From NCBI GenBank assembly GCA_028705495.1, contig JAQWDK010000016.1, positions 1-43,027 of the forward strand: a stretch of DNA of 43,027 nucleotides, in the 5' to 3' direction. The notes below the pieces were generated by a model. It saw nothing but the letters and a program-made list of their open reading frames with translations, was not told the origin of the DNA and did no database searches. Every line of letters begins with the position of its first letter. Positions within the stretch are counted from its first letter, which is position 1. The DNA is from Eubacteriales bacterium. Lineage in GTDB: Bacteria > Bacillota > Clostridia > Oscillospirales > CAG-382. Shown piece after piece: positions 35,331 through 42,797 of this stretch. The translations under genes and the position numbers were made by a program.

Positions 35331-35513
35331 TACAGATGCTACGATGATAAAGGCAATGACCTAACCGACAATATGCTCTGCGATGCCTGCGAAGCAGAGA
35401 TGCAAAATGCAATGGTTGAAAAAAAGAGGCTTAGGTTTTGCAAAAAGCACGGTTTGCCGGAAGCATGGACGGAAAATACTTTAAAGGACTATTTGGCGCG
35501 TAAAAGCAAGTGA
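35331..35513 (+). pseudogene. Small cysteine-rich protein fragment
   Basis: A plus-strand frame of about 61 codons without a good start: RCYDDKGNDLTDNMLCDACE, then KKRLRFCKKHGLPEAWTENT, ending in TGA at 35513. The C-x-x-C pair and further cysteines suggest a small zinc-binding domain, as in accessory proteins of plasmids and transposons. It runs opposite to everything around it and begins where the phage-type frame ends, so it is probably the tail of a gene cut at that joint. Confidence 0.5.
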
Positions 35514-35520
35514 AATAATC

Positions 35521-35799
35521 CTATTTAGAAATTGTTTTACTTGAATAGCGAGAGCCTTTGCGTTTGGAATTGCCGTTCTCATCAATTTCAACATTGCTCC
35601 TGGATACACGGATTTCTTGAACCTTATCAAACAGTTCTGTCGGAATAATCGGTTCATGGTGTTCAGCCATTTCTGCTTTTATATGTTCACCTTTGTTGGT
35701 TATTCTTTTCGGCTTTGGGTAAGAAGTGGAATATGTGTTGTACGCAAAAGAAAAACCACAGTATTTTTTATTGGCAAGTATCGTTTCAATAACCGCTAA
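35521..35799 (-). pseudogene. Serine recombinase middle fragment
   Basis: About 92 codons of the 'recombinase' domain: AVIETILANKKYCGFSFAYN, then AEHHEPIIPTELFDKVQEIR, matching the central part of large serine recombinases (I-L-x-N-x-x-Y-x-G and H-x-x-I-I-x-x-x-x-F). It stops at TAG 35521 after a foreign tail and is cut upstream by the start of repeat copy 2. Catalytic and zinc-ribbon parts are missing. Confidence 0.75.
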
Positions 35800-36002
35800 T
35801 TTTCAAACCGACCTTTCGTGTCAACAGTATACCTTTCGTGTGATTGTTCTGACCTTTCGTGTAAAAGTATAAAAAAGCATCCGCAGATTGAGTTTTAAGG
35901 CTCAGCCTGCGGATGTTTTTCTTATAGCGACCACTTGATTTCTGTTCCTCCCTTGAATTCGAAGACAATGTTTTCTTTTGAAAACACGGTGACCTTTTCG
36001 AT
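35791..36002 (-). repeat. 211-bp direct repeat, copy 2
   Basis: This copy carries the motifs at 35811, 35831 and 35852 (same 20- and 21-base steps as copy 1), the hairpin CATCCGCAG / CTGCGGATG at 35878-35915 with T-tracts on both sides, and the last ~27 codons of a serine recombinase ending at 35922. Confidence 0.85.
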
Positions 36003-36004
36003 TA
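35922..36004 (-). pseudogene. Serine recombinase 3'-end fragment in repeat copy 2
   Basis: The frame VIEKVTVFSKENIVFEFKGG then TEIKWSL ends in TAA at 35922. It differs from the 34071 fragment by one visible residue (Ile for Val) plus synonymous changes. Homology stops at about 36003, where unrelated sequence begins. Confidence 0.75.
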
Positions 36005-36150
36005 CACTTAGACAGGTCAAGGCTTTCTCTATCCTTCTGTCCTTCGTGACCTATATGATAACAGTTTTGTCTCTTACAAGATCGGAACTGAGCAGAACAT
36101 AAATCTTGTACTATCTACTATTAGAGCAGCTAGAAGAAAGAAAAGGTCAC
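36003..36150. other. Unassigned joint sequence
   Basis: Between the recombinase remnant and the truncated lipoprotein gene I see no gene. An AGGTCA...TGACCT inverted pair lies near 36012-36045. This stretch probably contains the point where the mobile material joined the lipoprotein gene. Confidence 0.4.
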
Positions 36151-36267
36151 CGCAGGGTTACATCTCCACATATCCATCGATGAGCCGGGCGAACAACCCG
36201 CAAGCCTTGCGCAGACGGACAGCAGCATCACAGCCGCGAGAAGTGTTGAGATTACTCTGTTTTTCAT
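36130..36267 (-). pseudogene. Truncated lipoprotein gene (N-terminal end only)
   Basis: From ATG 36267 (AGGA six bases upstream) a normal lipoprotein signal is encoded: MKNRVISTLLAAVMLLSVCA, then RLAGC with Cys25 as the lipid site. Only about 20 further codons follow before a stop in apparently foreign sequence. It is 13 bases after the zinc-ribbon gene, so it was the third gene of that operon. Its signal resembles that of the peptidase at 37050-39095 (LLAAVVLISVC). Confidence 0.65.
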
Positions 36268-36280
36268 GGTGCTTCCTACT

Positions 36281-36991
36281 TTATTTGAACAGCGGATTAC
36301 CGCATTTGTCACATATATCGTTATGTATGTCGTTGAACTCTTTACACATCATACAGGGGATTTCGCTGTCGCGGGATTTGTCGTATTTTTCATAAGAAAA
36401 ATTGAGTTGCGGGAAATAACGGACGCGGTCGCCTATTTCGAGATAATCATAATAATATACATCGCACCGCCCGTGATGGTCTCTTTCAACGCAGCGCTCC
36501 TTTTTTCCGCTGTCAGTACGGAATATTATCTCGTATTCGTCGTAATGCTCGATATTTCCGTCCTTATAGCGTCTGGTTCTTTCTCTGTAACGCTTATTAA
36601 CGACAACGCCGTCCCAGCTACGCTTGGCGTTTGATAAAAAGGAGGTAAACAGGTTGAATAGCAGGAATATAACCGATATCGCACCGCCGATTATCAGCGC
36701 ATCCTTCAGCTCCACCTCGTCGGACACAAAGCTGACAATCAAATAGATTATCAGCGGCAGCGGGATCAGAATATAAATGCAACCACGCCCAGCTTTTTTG
36801 CTTTTCTCCATTGACTCGATTATTTTCGGGTCGTTGATTTTATCGGAAAAGCCGACCCTGCCACCCTGTGATGGCGTATCACCTTTCAATTCGGCATCGG
36901 TTGTCTGTGATATAACGGCATTGCCGCAGCCGGGACAGAATTTTGCGCCCGATTCAAGCTCCGTGTCGCAGTTTTGACAGAATTTCGCCAT
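36281..36991 (-). CDS. Zinc-ribbon membrane protein
   Basis: A 236-residue protein. An N-terminal zinc ribbon (FCQNCDTELESGAKFCPGCG) is followed by a linker, two TM helices near residues 71-90 and 99-118, a basic beta-rich domain (RYRERTRRYKDGNIEHYDEY) and a C-terminal zinc ribbon (CMMCKEFNDIHNDICDKCG). GAGGAAA precedes the start. It lies between the peptidase gene and the truncated lipoprotein gene on the same strand. Zinc ribbons plus two helices are common in Firmicute membrane proteins of unknown role. Confidence 0.7.
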   Translation of the reverse strand: MAKFCQNCDTELESGAKFCPGCGNAVISQTTDAELKGDTPSQGGRVGFSDKINDPKIIESMEKSKKAGRGCIYILIPLPLIIYLIVSFVSDEVELKDALIIGGAISVIFLLFNLFTSFLSNAKRSWDGVVVNKRYRERTRRYKDGNIEHYDEYEIIFRTDSGKKERCVERDHHGRCDVYYYDYLEIGDRVRYFPQLNFSYEKYDKSRDSEIPCMMCKEFNDIHNDICDKCGNPLFK

Positions 36992-37049
36992 TATGTTTCC
37001 TCGCTTTTCTAATCGTTAAAAGTTTAATGAACTCCCTGTACTTTTCGCT

Positions 37050-39095
37050 CTAATGATTCTTGCGCACATCAAATCGAAATTCGTCGTTTCCGCTGTAACC
37101 TTTCACGAGAACGGTGAGCGAAATCCCCGAATCGTCCACGGAAAACACATATTCATCATCTCCGTAAGCGTTTATCGTACCTACCGGCCACTTAACGGTA
37201 AATCTGCCAGGTATTGAATATTCGTTTTTATCCCGGGTATAGTAAAGTGTTACGTTGTAATCGGACTCATTGCCTATGGTAATATCGTGCCTTACACTGA
37301 TCCTCGCTGCCAATTCCTGCCCCTTTTCTATGTCCGTCACAACCCCCGTGTACATTCCCGAATAATCCGGTCTTCCGGCAGGCTGCACTTTGATTTCCGC
37401 GTTTGCTTGCTCTTTTGATGTATTCACGGCGCAAACAAGGAGCATTTTCTTGGCTTCAAGAGCGCTCTTTGCGTCGAAAACCGTGGGAGAGGCGCCCTTT
37501 ACAAGCGTGTTGGTTACCTTTTTCGTTTCACTGTTTCTCTCGATTACAAACACCGAAAGGGTAATATTCTGATTGTCGCACGAAATCCTGAAGGAATCCC
37601 CGACTTTTAGTTTGGCTAACTCATCAGCCGTCACGTCGAGCCGCAAAAACCTTGCTCCGTAGCCGGGTATGGAAAACGTTCCTTTACCGTATACCGGATA
37701 GGTTTCGCCGGACGGAACCTTCGTGGAAAAGGTCAAATCGGCGCGTGTGCCAAGCGTTTTGCCCACTTTTAAATCATTATATATGTTGTACGGAGTAAAA
37801 GAACCGTCAATCGGCTTGAACAGCTCGCCGCCGAGATGCTTCTGATAAAAGTCCGCCACCCATACCGAAGGAGATTCTTTATTTGACGTTGCGGCAAACG
37901 CTTCTTCGTACTTGCCGTTTCCGAGCAGCTTGTAGTTTTCGAGTATGTAGTCAGAGCCGTAACGACCGGTAAGGTAATACAAAAGCGACGAGCGCGCGTA
38001 GCCGTCCTCGGCAGTATTGCTTTTGGGATAAACGCCGTCGAAAAGCAATTTTTCGTTCGCTGGCAGAGAGTCGGGTGTAAGCTTTTTATCCATATACTCG
38101 TAATAGCTGGAGGTAGCTTCGTTAAACCATGTCACGGGAAAATCTTTTGAAGTATATTTTAACTGTACGAAATGGAAGAATTCATGCACAAGAAAAGGCG
38201 CGACTATTCTGTTGTCATACCCTGTCTCGATATGCTTGCGATTGACCGCTATATAACCATACTTGGCATTTTCGGTGAAATCCATTTTCGCTACCATATC
38301 TTTTTTCGATATAACGAATTCGGCTGCGTTATCGCCCAGATCGCTTATATATACCGACATGGGCCACTCCCGATCGGGAATTTTATATTTGGGCGTAAAA
38401 CCGTTGCCTTCGGTAAACTGCTCATATGCCTTTTCCAGGTCTGATACTATCTGGAAGCCCACATTCTCGCTCATAAAGCCTACTCCGTAGTTTTCCAAAC
38501 GACCGGGGAAATACACCTTGAAATGCCCTTCCTTAAAGTACACCTCACCGTCTGTTAAGCCAATGTCAAACACATAGCCGTCGTCTGTTTTCGCCTCTCC
38601 GCCGCCGTTGAGTGCTGCGGCAAGGACCGATAACGAAGTGAACGCCGACGGATCTACCGTTGCCGTGACCTTCCCGTCCTCAGCGGTGACTTCCTTATAC
38701 TGCATTGTCGTTCGCACGGTACCGTCTCCAAACAGCGTGGGGCTTCCCACTCCCAGCAGCAGCGTTCTGCTTTCGGGAAGATTCATTAATTCGGACGGCA
38801 CGTCTAAAGTCACCGTAATGACGGAAGTACACTCGGCGCTTGTCGTGATACGGTATAAATCATTTTCAAACTCCCGAGGGACAGTAGCGTCGTCACAGGA
38901 AAGAACGGAGCCTTTCACATCATTGCCGGTCAGCTCCGTTGACGAAAAATCCGCCGACAACCCGTTATACGCGATTATCTGATTTTCGTCCAATTGAAAA
39001 GCCTTGCCTTTCTTGCCGCCGCATATAACAAGTCCAACGCAAACGGATATCAGTACTACTGCCGCCAAAAGTATTATTATAATTTTACGTTTCAT
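37050..39095 (-). CDS. Secreted or membrane-anchored gluzincin-like metallopeptidase
   Basis: A 681-residue protein starting at ATG 39095 with GGAGG eight bases upstream; a longer frame upstream lacks a ribosome site. Residues 4-25 form a signal or anchor helix (no proper lipobox). A beta-rich region precedes the peptidase core with zinc motif HEFFH (304-308) and a downstream glutamate in WFNEATSSYYEYM (Glu326), the gluzincin H-E-x-x-H ... E layout. Two beta domains follow. The protein should act outside the cell on peptide or glycopeptide substrates. It heads an operon with the zinc-ribbon gene, under a promoter at 39144-39172, divergent from the HTH gene. Confidence 0.72.
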   Translation of the reverse strand: MKRKIIIILLAAVVLISVCVGLVICGGKKGKAFQLDENQIIAYNGLSADFSSTELTGNDVKGSVLSCDDATVPREFENDLYRITTSAECTSVITVTLDVPSELMNLPESRTLLLGVGSPTLFGDGTVRTTMQYKEVTAEDGKVTATVDPSAFTSLSVLAAALNGGGEAKTDDGYVFDIGLTDGEVYFKEGHFKVYFPGRLENYGVGFMSENVGFQIVSDLEKAYEQFTEGNGFTPKYKIPDREWPMSVYISDLGDNAAEFVISKKDMVAKMDFTENAKYGYIAVNRKHIETGYDNRIVAPFLVHEFFHFVQLKYTSKDFPVTWFNEATSSYYEYMDKKLTPDSLPANEKLLFDGVYPKSNTAEDGYARSSLLYYLTGRYGSDYILENYKLLGNGKYEEAFAATSNKESPSVWVADFYQKHLGGELFKPIDGSFTPYNIYNDLKVGKTLGTRADLTFSTKVPSGETYPVYGKGTFSIPGYGARFLRLDVTADELAKLKVGDSFRISCDNQNITLSVFVIERNSETKKVTNTLVKGASPTVFDAKSALEAKKMLLVCAVNTSKEQANAEIKVQPAGRPDYSGMYTGVVTDIEKGQELAARISVRHDITIGNESDYNVTLYYTRDKNEYSIPGRFTVKWPVGTINAYGDDEYVFSVDDSGISLTVLVKGYSGNDEFRFDVRKNH

Positions 39096-39143
39096 CGTGT
39101 TACCTCCGTTATTGATAAAAAAGATATTGATATATCTGCTTAT

Positions 39144-39172
39144 ATTATATCGGAGCGTACCTATATCTTCAA
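39144..39172 (-). promoter_or_regulatory. Promoter of the peptidase operon
   Basis: Minus strand TTGAAG (39172-39167), 17-base spacer, TATAAT (39149-39144), about 50 bases ahead of the peptidase start. Confidence 0.7.
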
Positions 39173-39215
39173 GCGGTGTCACAAAATAATCATTGACAAT
39201 TATTGTGCCACTCTC

Positions 39216-39244
39216 TTGATTTCAAGAAGATAATCTGATATAAT
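39216..39244 (+). promoter_or_regulatory. Promoter of the HTH gene
   Basis: TTGATT (39216-39221), 17-base spacer, TATAAT (39239-39244). The -35 lies in CTTGATTTCAAG, a 12-base imperfect palindrome. The promoter is back to back with the peptidase promoter, about 45 bases apart, so one regulator could control both. Confidence 0.7.
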
Positions 39245-39271
39245 GTAAGCATCGAACGGGAGGATAAGGCT

Positions 39272-40039
39272 ATGCTGTCTGACAGAATATCAACGCTTTT
39301 TGACTTACTCGGCTGTAATAATTCAGATATAGCGCGCGCACTGGACTGCTCTCCGTCGAATATCAGCCGTATACACTCGGGCGGTAGAAGCTATAAGCCG
39401 AAGGACAGGTCAGTATTGCGGCTTGCCGAGGGCGTATACATTTACGCCGACAAACTGAATATGCTGCCGTCCTTATGCGGTCTTTGCAGGGTGAATGGAG
39501 AAAACCGCGAAACGGTTATCCCTGCGCTTATCGCATGGATATTCGACACCGATGAAGCGTCGCTTCCCGAGATAAAACTGTCGACGGGACATAAGACGAC
39601 CAGAGAAATCATTCGAGAGCAGAATAGCCGTTCCTTTGGAGAGCGGCTGAATGATGTTATGGAGCTGCTTGATATGTCTAATATGCGGCTTGCGCGGCAA
39701 ATTAATGTAGATGCCTCACACATCAGCCGTTTTAGAAGCGGTGTCCGCTCACCGAAGCCGAACACGGAAATATCCGGGTTGGTTTCTGCGGCTTTGATAA
39801 AACGTGCAACGGAGCAGAATCGTATAGCCGAGCTGTCCAAGCTGACGCTGGTTCCCGCCGAGCTGTTATCAGATGAGGTTGAATGTATCACGGCGTTTTC
39901 CGCTTGGCTGTATGATGTGAGCGGCGAGCCGGACATATCCGATATTGACAGACTGCTCGATTGTATCGACAGCTTCTCGCCGGACAGTAAAATACCGCTA
40001 CTGGAGTTATCGTCTTTTGTGACAGAACAGCGTCCTTAA
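39272..40039 (+). CDS. Double helix-turn-helix protein, 5' part of a frameshifted gene
   Basis: A 255-residue product with two XRE-like HTH units: CNNSDIARALDCSPSNISRI (about residues 15-34) and MSNMRLARQINVDASHISRF (about 130-149). Each is followed by a basic G-x-R-S-x-x-P stretch. GGGAGG precedes ATG 39272. The frame ends TEQRP-stop, but from 40023 the +1 frame is open and continues as NSGKTEYWGIDGLREAVIRF into the 40086-41123 reading frame without a ribosome site. The two were surely one protein in relatives. It may autoregulate and control the divergent peptidase operon. Confidence 0.72.
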   Translation: MLSDRISTLFDLLGCNNSDIARALDCSPSNISRIHSGGRSYKPKDRSVLRLAEGVYIYADKLNMLPSLCGLCRVNGENRETVIPALIAWIFDTDEASLPEIKLSTGHKTTREIIREQNSRSFGERLNDVMELLDMSNMRLARQINVDASHISRFRSGVRSPKPNTEISGLVSAALIKRATEQNRIAELSKLTLVPAELLSDEVECITAFSAWLYDVSGEPDISDIDRLLDCIDSFSPDSKIPLLELSSFVTEQRP

Positions 40040-41123
40040 CAGCGGTAAGACGGAGTATTGGGGTATTGACGGACTGCGCGAGGCGGTGATACGCTTTCTC
40101 GGAAACACGGTAAAGCAAGGCGGCGAGTTATGGCTGTACTCCGACGAGGACATCGGATGGATGGTCGGCGACAAAGCCTTCTTCGCAAAATGGTACGCGC
40201 TGATACTTGCCTGTGTGAAGCGTGGCGTCAAGGTAAGGATCATCCACAATCTTGACCGCGAGACCGACGAAATGATTTCGGCTATCCAAAGCTGGATGCC
40301 GCTGTATATGTCCGGTATGATTGAAGCATACGTCTGCCGCCGCGGACGCGACACGCGCTTTTCGCATACGGTGTTTCTGCGTCCGAGCGGTGAGTGCGTA
40401 TATGCAAACCACATCAAGGGAACGGAAGCGAACGGATGGTACGAATTTCTGACCGACGACAGAAAGCTCGCCGTTCTTGCCACTGAATATGACAAGCTAC
40501 TCGGTCAGTGTGAGCCACTTGTCAAAATCCATATCGGTACCGGCGATAAGCTGTTCACTGAAGAACAAAGCGTCGGCAGCATTTCCTCTATGCTGTCTGG
40601 GCTGTCTCTCGGCACGATGCCGGAAAAGCTTGTAAAATCTCTGCTTGAGCGAAACGGCATAACAGGCGATGAAGCGAATCGGATAAAGGGTTTCTGCCGC
40701 ATACAGCGAAAGGCGCTCGAAGCCGCGCTCACAAGTGGAAATGTCTGCGAATTTACGCTGCTGCCCCCAGATGACGAACTATTCGGCAGAGGCGTTCGCG
40801 TAAATCTGTCGCCATCGCTCTACAACACCGATATTTATTACACACCAGAGGAATACGCCTGTCATATAAGCGCAATCTCCGCTCGGCTTGACGAATCGAC
40901 TTCTTATCATTTCTATGTGCTGCCAGAACTGCCATTCACCGATATACAAATCATCAAAAGCGACGATCGCGTGACAGTTATTCGCGCAAAGCAACCGTAT
41001 GCTGCCTTTGTGTTTACCGAACCTATGATGCTCCACGCATTTGACGGATATTTCGAGGTGTTGAAGAAGCGGTATAAATGCGACAGGAGCGATGTCAGAC
41101 GGTCACTGAGAAAGCTTATTTAA
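40023..41123 (+). CDS. PLD-like domain part of the frameshifted HTH protein
   Basis: About 366 codons in the +1 frame relative to the HTH part. Only a GTG at 40086 could start it alone, with no usable ribosome site. The first half (GELWLYSDEDIGWMVGDKAF, then CVKRGVKVRIIHNLDRETDE, then SHTVFLRPSGECVYANHIKG) resembles the phospholipase-D-like fold found in regulatory and nuclease proteins. I do not see a clean H-x-K-x4-D motif, so catalysis is doubtful. The second half is unassigned. The joined protein would have about 620 residues: two HTH units plus a PLD-like sensor or effector. Confidence 0.6.
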   Translation, partial: QNSVLNSGKTEYWGIDGLREAVIRFLGNTVKQGGELWLYSDEDIGWMVGDKAFFAKWYALILACVKRGVKVRIIHNLDRETDEMISAIQSWMPLYMSGMIEAYVCRRGRDTRFSHTVFLRPSGECVYANHIKGTEANGWYEFLTDDRKLAVLATEYDKLLGQCEPLVKIHIGTGDKLFTEEQSVGSISSMLSGLSLGTMPEKLVKSLLERNGITGDEANRIKGFCRIQRKALEAALTSGNVCEFTLLPPDDELFGRGVRVNLSPSLYNTDIYYTPEEYACHISAISARLDESTSYHFYVLPELPFTDIQIIKSDDRVTVIRAKQPYAAFVFTEPMMLHAFDGYFEVLKKRYKCDRSDVRRSLRKLI

Positions 41124-41291
41124 AAGAATCCGAATCGATTAAATGCAAAACGGACTTATGTTTTTCGTAATAAACGAGATATCAAAGCCAATATACTGGT
41201 TACGAATTCTTTGCCGGACTTGATGAGAACGAAGATAAATAAAAAACGCCCACCGAAGAGAAATGAAAAATCTCCTCGATGGGCGTTCTAC
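41124..41291. other. Intergenic stretch with a minus-strand terminator
   Basis: No gene is seen between the HTH-PLD gene and the LysM-like remnant. The only clear structure is the hairpin at 41240-41287. Confidence 0.6.
41240..41287 (-). terminator. Terminator of the LysM-like gene remnant
   Basis: Minus-strand AACGCCCATCGAGGAG / CTCTTCGGTGGGCGTT form a long stem around ATTTTTCATTT, followed by TTTT and T-rich sequence. It lies five bases after the stop of the LysM-like fragment. Confidence 0.8.
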
Positions 41292-41395
41292 TTAGTTGGG
41301 AATATTCAGTTTCATACCACTGTAGATGACATATTCCTTTGTGAAATAATCTTCGTCAACAAGCTTAAGGGTAGAGTTGTTTGATAAGCCACAAA
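41292..41395 (-). pseudogene. LysM-like C-terminal fragment
   Basis: A minus-strand frame ending in TAA at 41292: NNSTLKLVDEDYFTKEYVIY, then SGMKLNIPN. The closing V-I-Y-x-G-M-x-L-x-I-P pattern is that of a terminal LysM domain. Upstream the sequence changes to recombinase leader sequence on the other strand, so the gene is cut. With its own terminator still attached it marks a boundary of the inserted material. Confidence 0.5.
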
Positions 41396-41474
41396 GAGAA
41401 TATAGAAATTATAACATACCGCGGTGCCAAGCACTTAGATAATCTTAAATACACTCTTCGTTTTTTCTCAGTAA
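41396..41474. other. Joint and decayed 5' end of the tyrosine recombinase
   Basis: No intact frame. The sequence probably includes the degraded N-terminal region of the recombinase that becomes readable at 41475. Confidence 0.4.
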
Positions 41475-42302
41475 ATCAAAAGGGGTGAAAAACGTCATAA
41501 TAGTGGAGCAACAAGAAATCAGCGGTTAATGGCATTGCGCTCCTTTGCAAGTTATTGTACAGAATACGATATTGCAAATATCGCCATTCAAATTGATATT
41601 GGCAAAGTTCCGTTTCAAAAAGTTGTTGCCAAAACGGTTGAATATCTCAGCGAAGATGCGATAAAAACCGTTATGAGTATGCCAGTAACTTCAAATTATC
41701 GAGGATTCCGAAATTCCTTTTTTATGGTTTTAATGTATGATACAGCTGCCCGTTGTCAAGAAATGCTTGATATTAAAATCAAAGATATTGTTTTAAATGC
41801 AGAATCCCCATATCTTTATTTAAAGGGCAAAGGCACAAAAACCCGTCCAGTTCCCCTGATGCCAAAAACCGTAGCACACCTCAACAAATATCTTGAATGG
41901 TTTCATCCAGCCGACATGAGAAGTCCTGATGATTATTTGTTTTACACGGTAATCCATAGCCATCGGCATCAAATGTCGCCCGATACAGTTGAAAAGTTTG
42001 TAAAAAAATATGGTGTGACTGCTCGCGAAAAGAATCCTTCCGTGCCTGAAAATGTTCATCCGCATCAGTTTAGGCACACGAGAGCTATTCACTGGTATAG
42101 AAGCGGAATCCCATTGCCGTTAATATCTGATTATTTAGGTCATGAAAATTTACAAACTACGTTGATTTATGCTTATGCAGACACAGAAATGAAGCGAACC
42201 GCTCTTGAAAAAGCCAATGCTCTCGGGACGCAGATTGAATCAGCGCCACCGAAATGGAAAACCGATGAGGACATGATCAAGAGGCTGTATGCTTTAAAGT
42301 AA
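41475..42302 (+). pseudogene. Tyrosine recombinase with decayed N-terminus
   Basis: The frame is open from 41475 and reads EKRHNSGATRNQRLMALRSF before the first ATG (41529), which lacks a ribosome site. This is the end of the N-terminal SAM-like domain, whose first ~60 residues are lost behind a stop at 41472. The catalytic domain is intact: Arg in AARCQEML, Lys in KGKGTKTRP, H-x-x-R in HQFRHTRA, His in LGHENLQTT and Tyr in LIYAYAD. The type is the transposon/phage integrase branch. It probably mobilised the segment to its left, and may be inactive now. Confidence 0.75.
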
Positions 42303-42365
42303 TAAATGTTATTATCCCGCAGTATGTTGTTGTAAACACAGACATGCTGCTTTTATTTTGAATTT

Positions 42366-42409
42366 GAGGAGGATAACAATTTATGCGGAATAACGACCAT
42401 AATCCTTAA
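42366..42409 (+). other. Strong ribosome site with an 8-codon ORF
   Basis: GAGGAGG (42366-42372) is followed after ten bases by ATG and eight codons (MRNNDHNP), then TAA inside the inverted repeat at 42392-42427. It could be the cut-off start of a gene or a leader peptide. The inverted repeat begins within it, so I favour a gene start truncated at a recombination joint. Confidence 0.35.
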
Positions 42410-42427
42410 TTAGGAATTATGGTCGTT
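42392..42427. repeat. 12-12-12 inverted repeat, candidate crossover site
   Basis: AACGACCATAAT (42392-42403) and its exact reverse complement ATTATGGTCGTT (42416-42427) flank a 12-base centre. The site lies 90 bases after the tyrosine recombinase gene, exactly where sequence changes to phage-type coding on the minus strand. It could be the recombinase's core site or a terminator-like hairpin. Confidence 0.5.
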
Positions 42428-42497
42428 GAGAACCACACCGTTTCTGCCGGTGGACATTCCGCAGTTAACACCGAGGGTTGAAGAAACCTCGCCGGTT
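42410..42497 (-). pseudogene. Phage gene fragment, possibly DNA methylase
   Basis: A short minus-strand frame reading LTGEVSSTLGVNCGMSTGRN then GVVLNDHNS before TAA at 42410. It resembles a stretch in phage-type DNA cytosine methylases (C-G-M-x-x-G near V-L-N-D), recalled by pattern only. The last codons lie in the inverted repeat. It is joined out of frame to the terminase fragment. Confidence 0.35.
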
Positions 42498-42797
42498 AGC
42501 GTAACGCTCGATGATTTGAGGAGAGATGATAGCGGTACAGCCTATTTTCTGAAGCCATCGCCAGGTGTCCTCGTAGATTTCCTTTGCCTGAAAGCTTTTC
42601 CCGTCCCGCTGTTCGGCGGAAAGGATGTCATTCGGCTTCGGCATCTCGACCCCCTCGACATCGGGAATATCGAGAATCTGAAGCCGTCTGCCGCCGGGAT
42701 TATCATCTGCGAGTTTGTCCGCAATCGGCTTTTTCTTCCTCCCGGCACCCGGTCGAGCGCCGCCTTGACCGCCGAGATTGTTAGATTTTGTGGGCAT
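42465..42797 (-). pseudogene. P27-type terminase small subunit, C-terminally truncated
   Basis: From ATG 42797 (GAGGTGA seven bases upstream) the frame encodes GGQGGARPGAGRKKKPIADK and, near residues 72-100, AKEIYEDTWRWLQKIGC and SPQIIERYA, the N-terminal two-thirds of a P27-family terminase small subunit. At about 42498 it leaves the family and reads ten unrelated codons before a stop. Normal members continue with an R-W-x-x-x-E segment. Terminase large and capsid genes are not present, so packaging is lost. Confidence 0.8.

Noticed and set aside
39442..39936. 164-codon minus-strand frame opposite the HTH gene
   Set aside because: Antisense to two recognisable HTH motifs and without a ribosome site; serine-rich composition is typical of a shadow frame.
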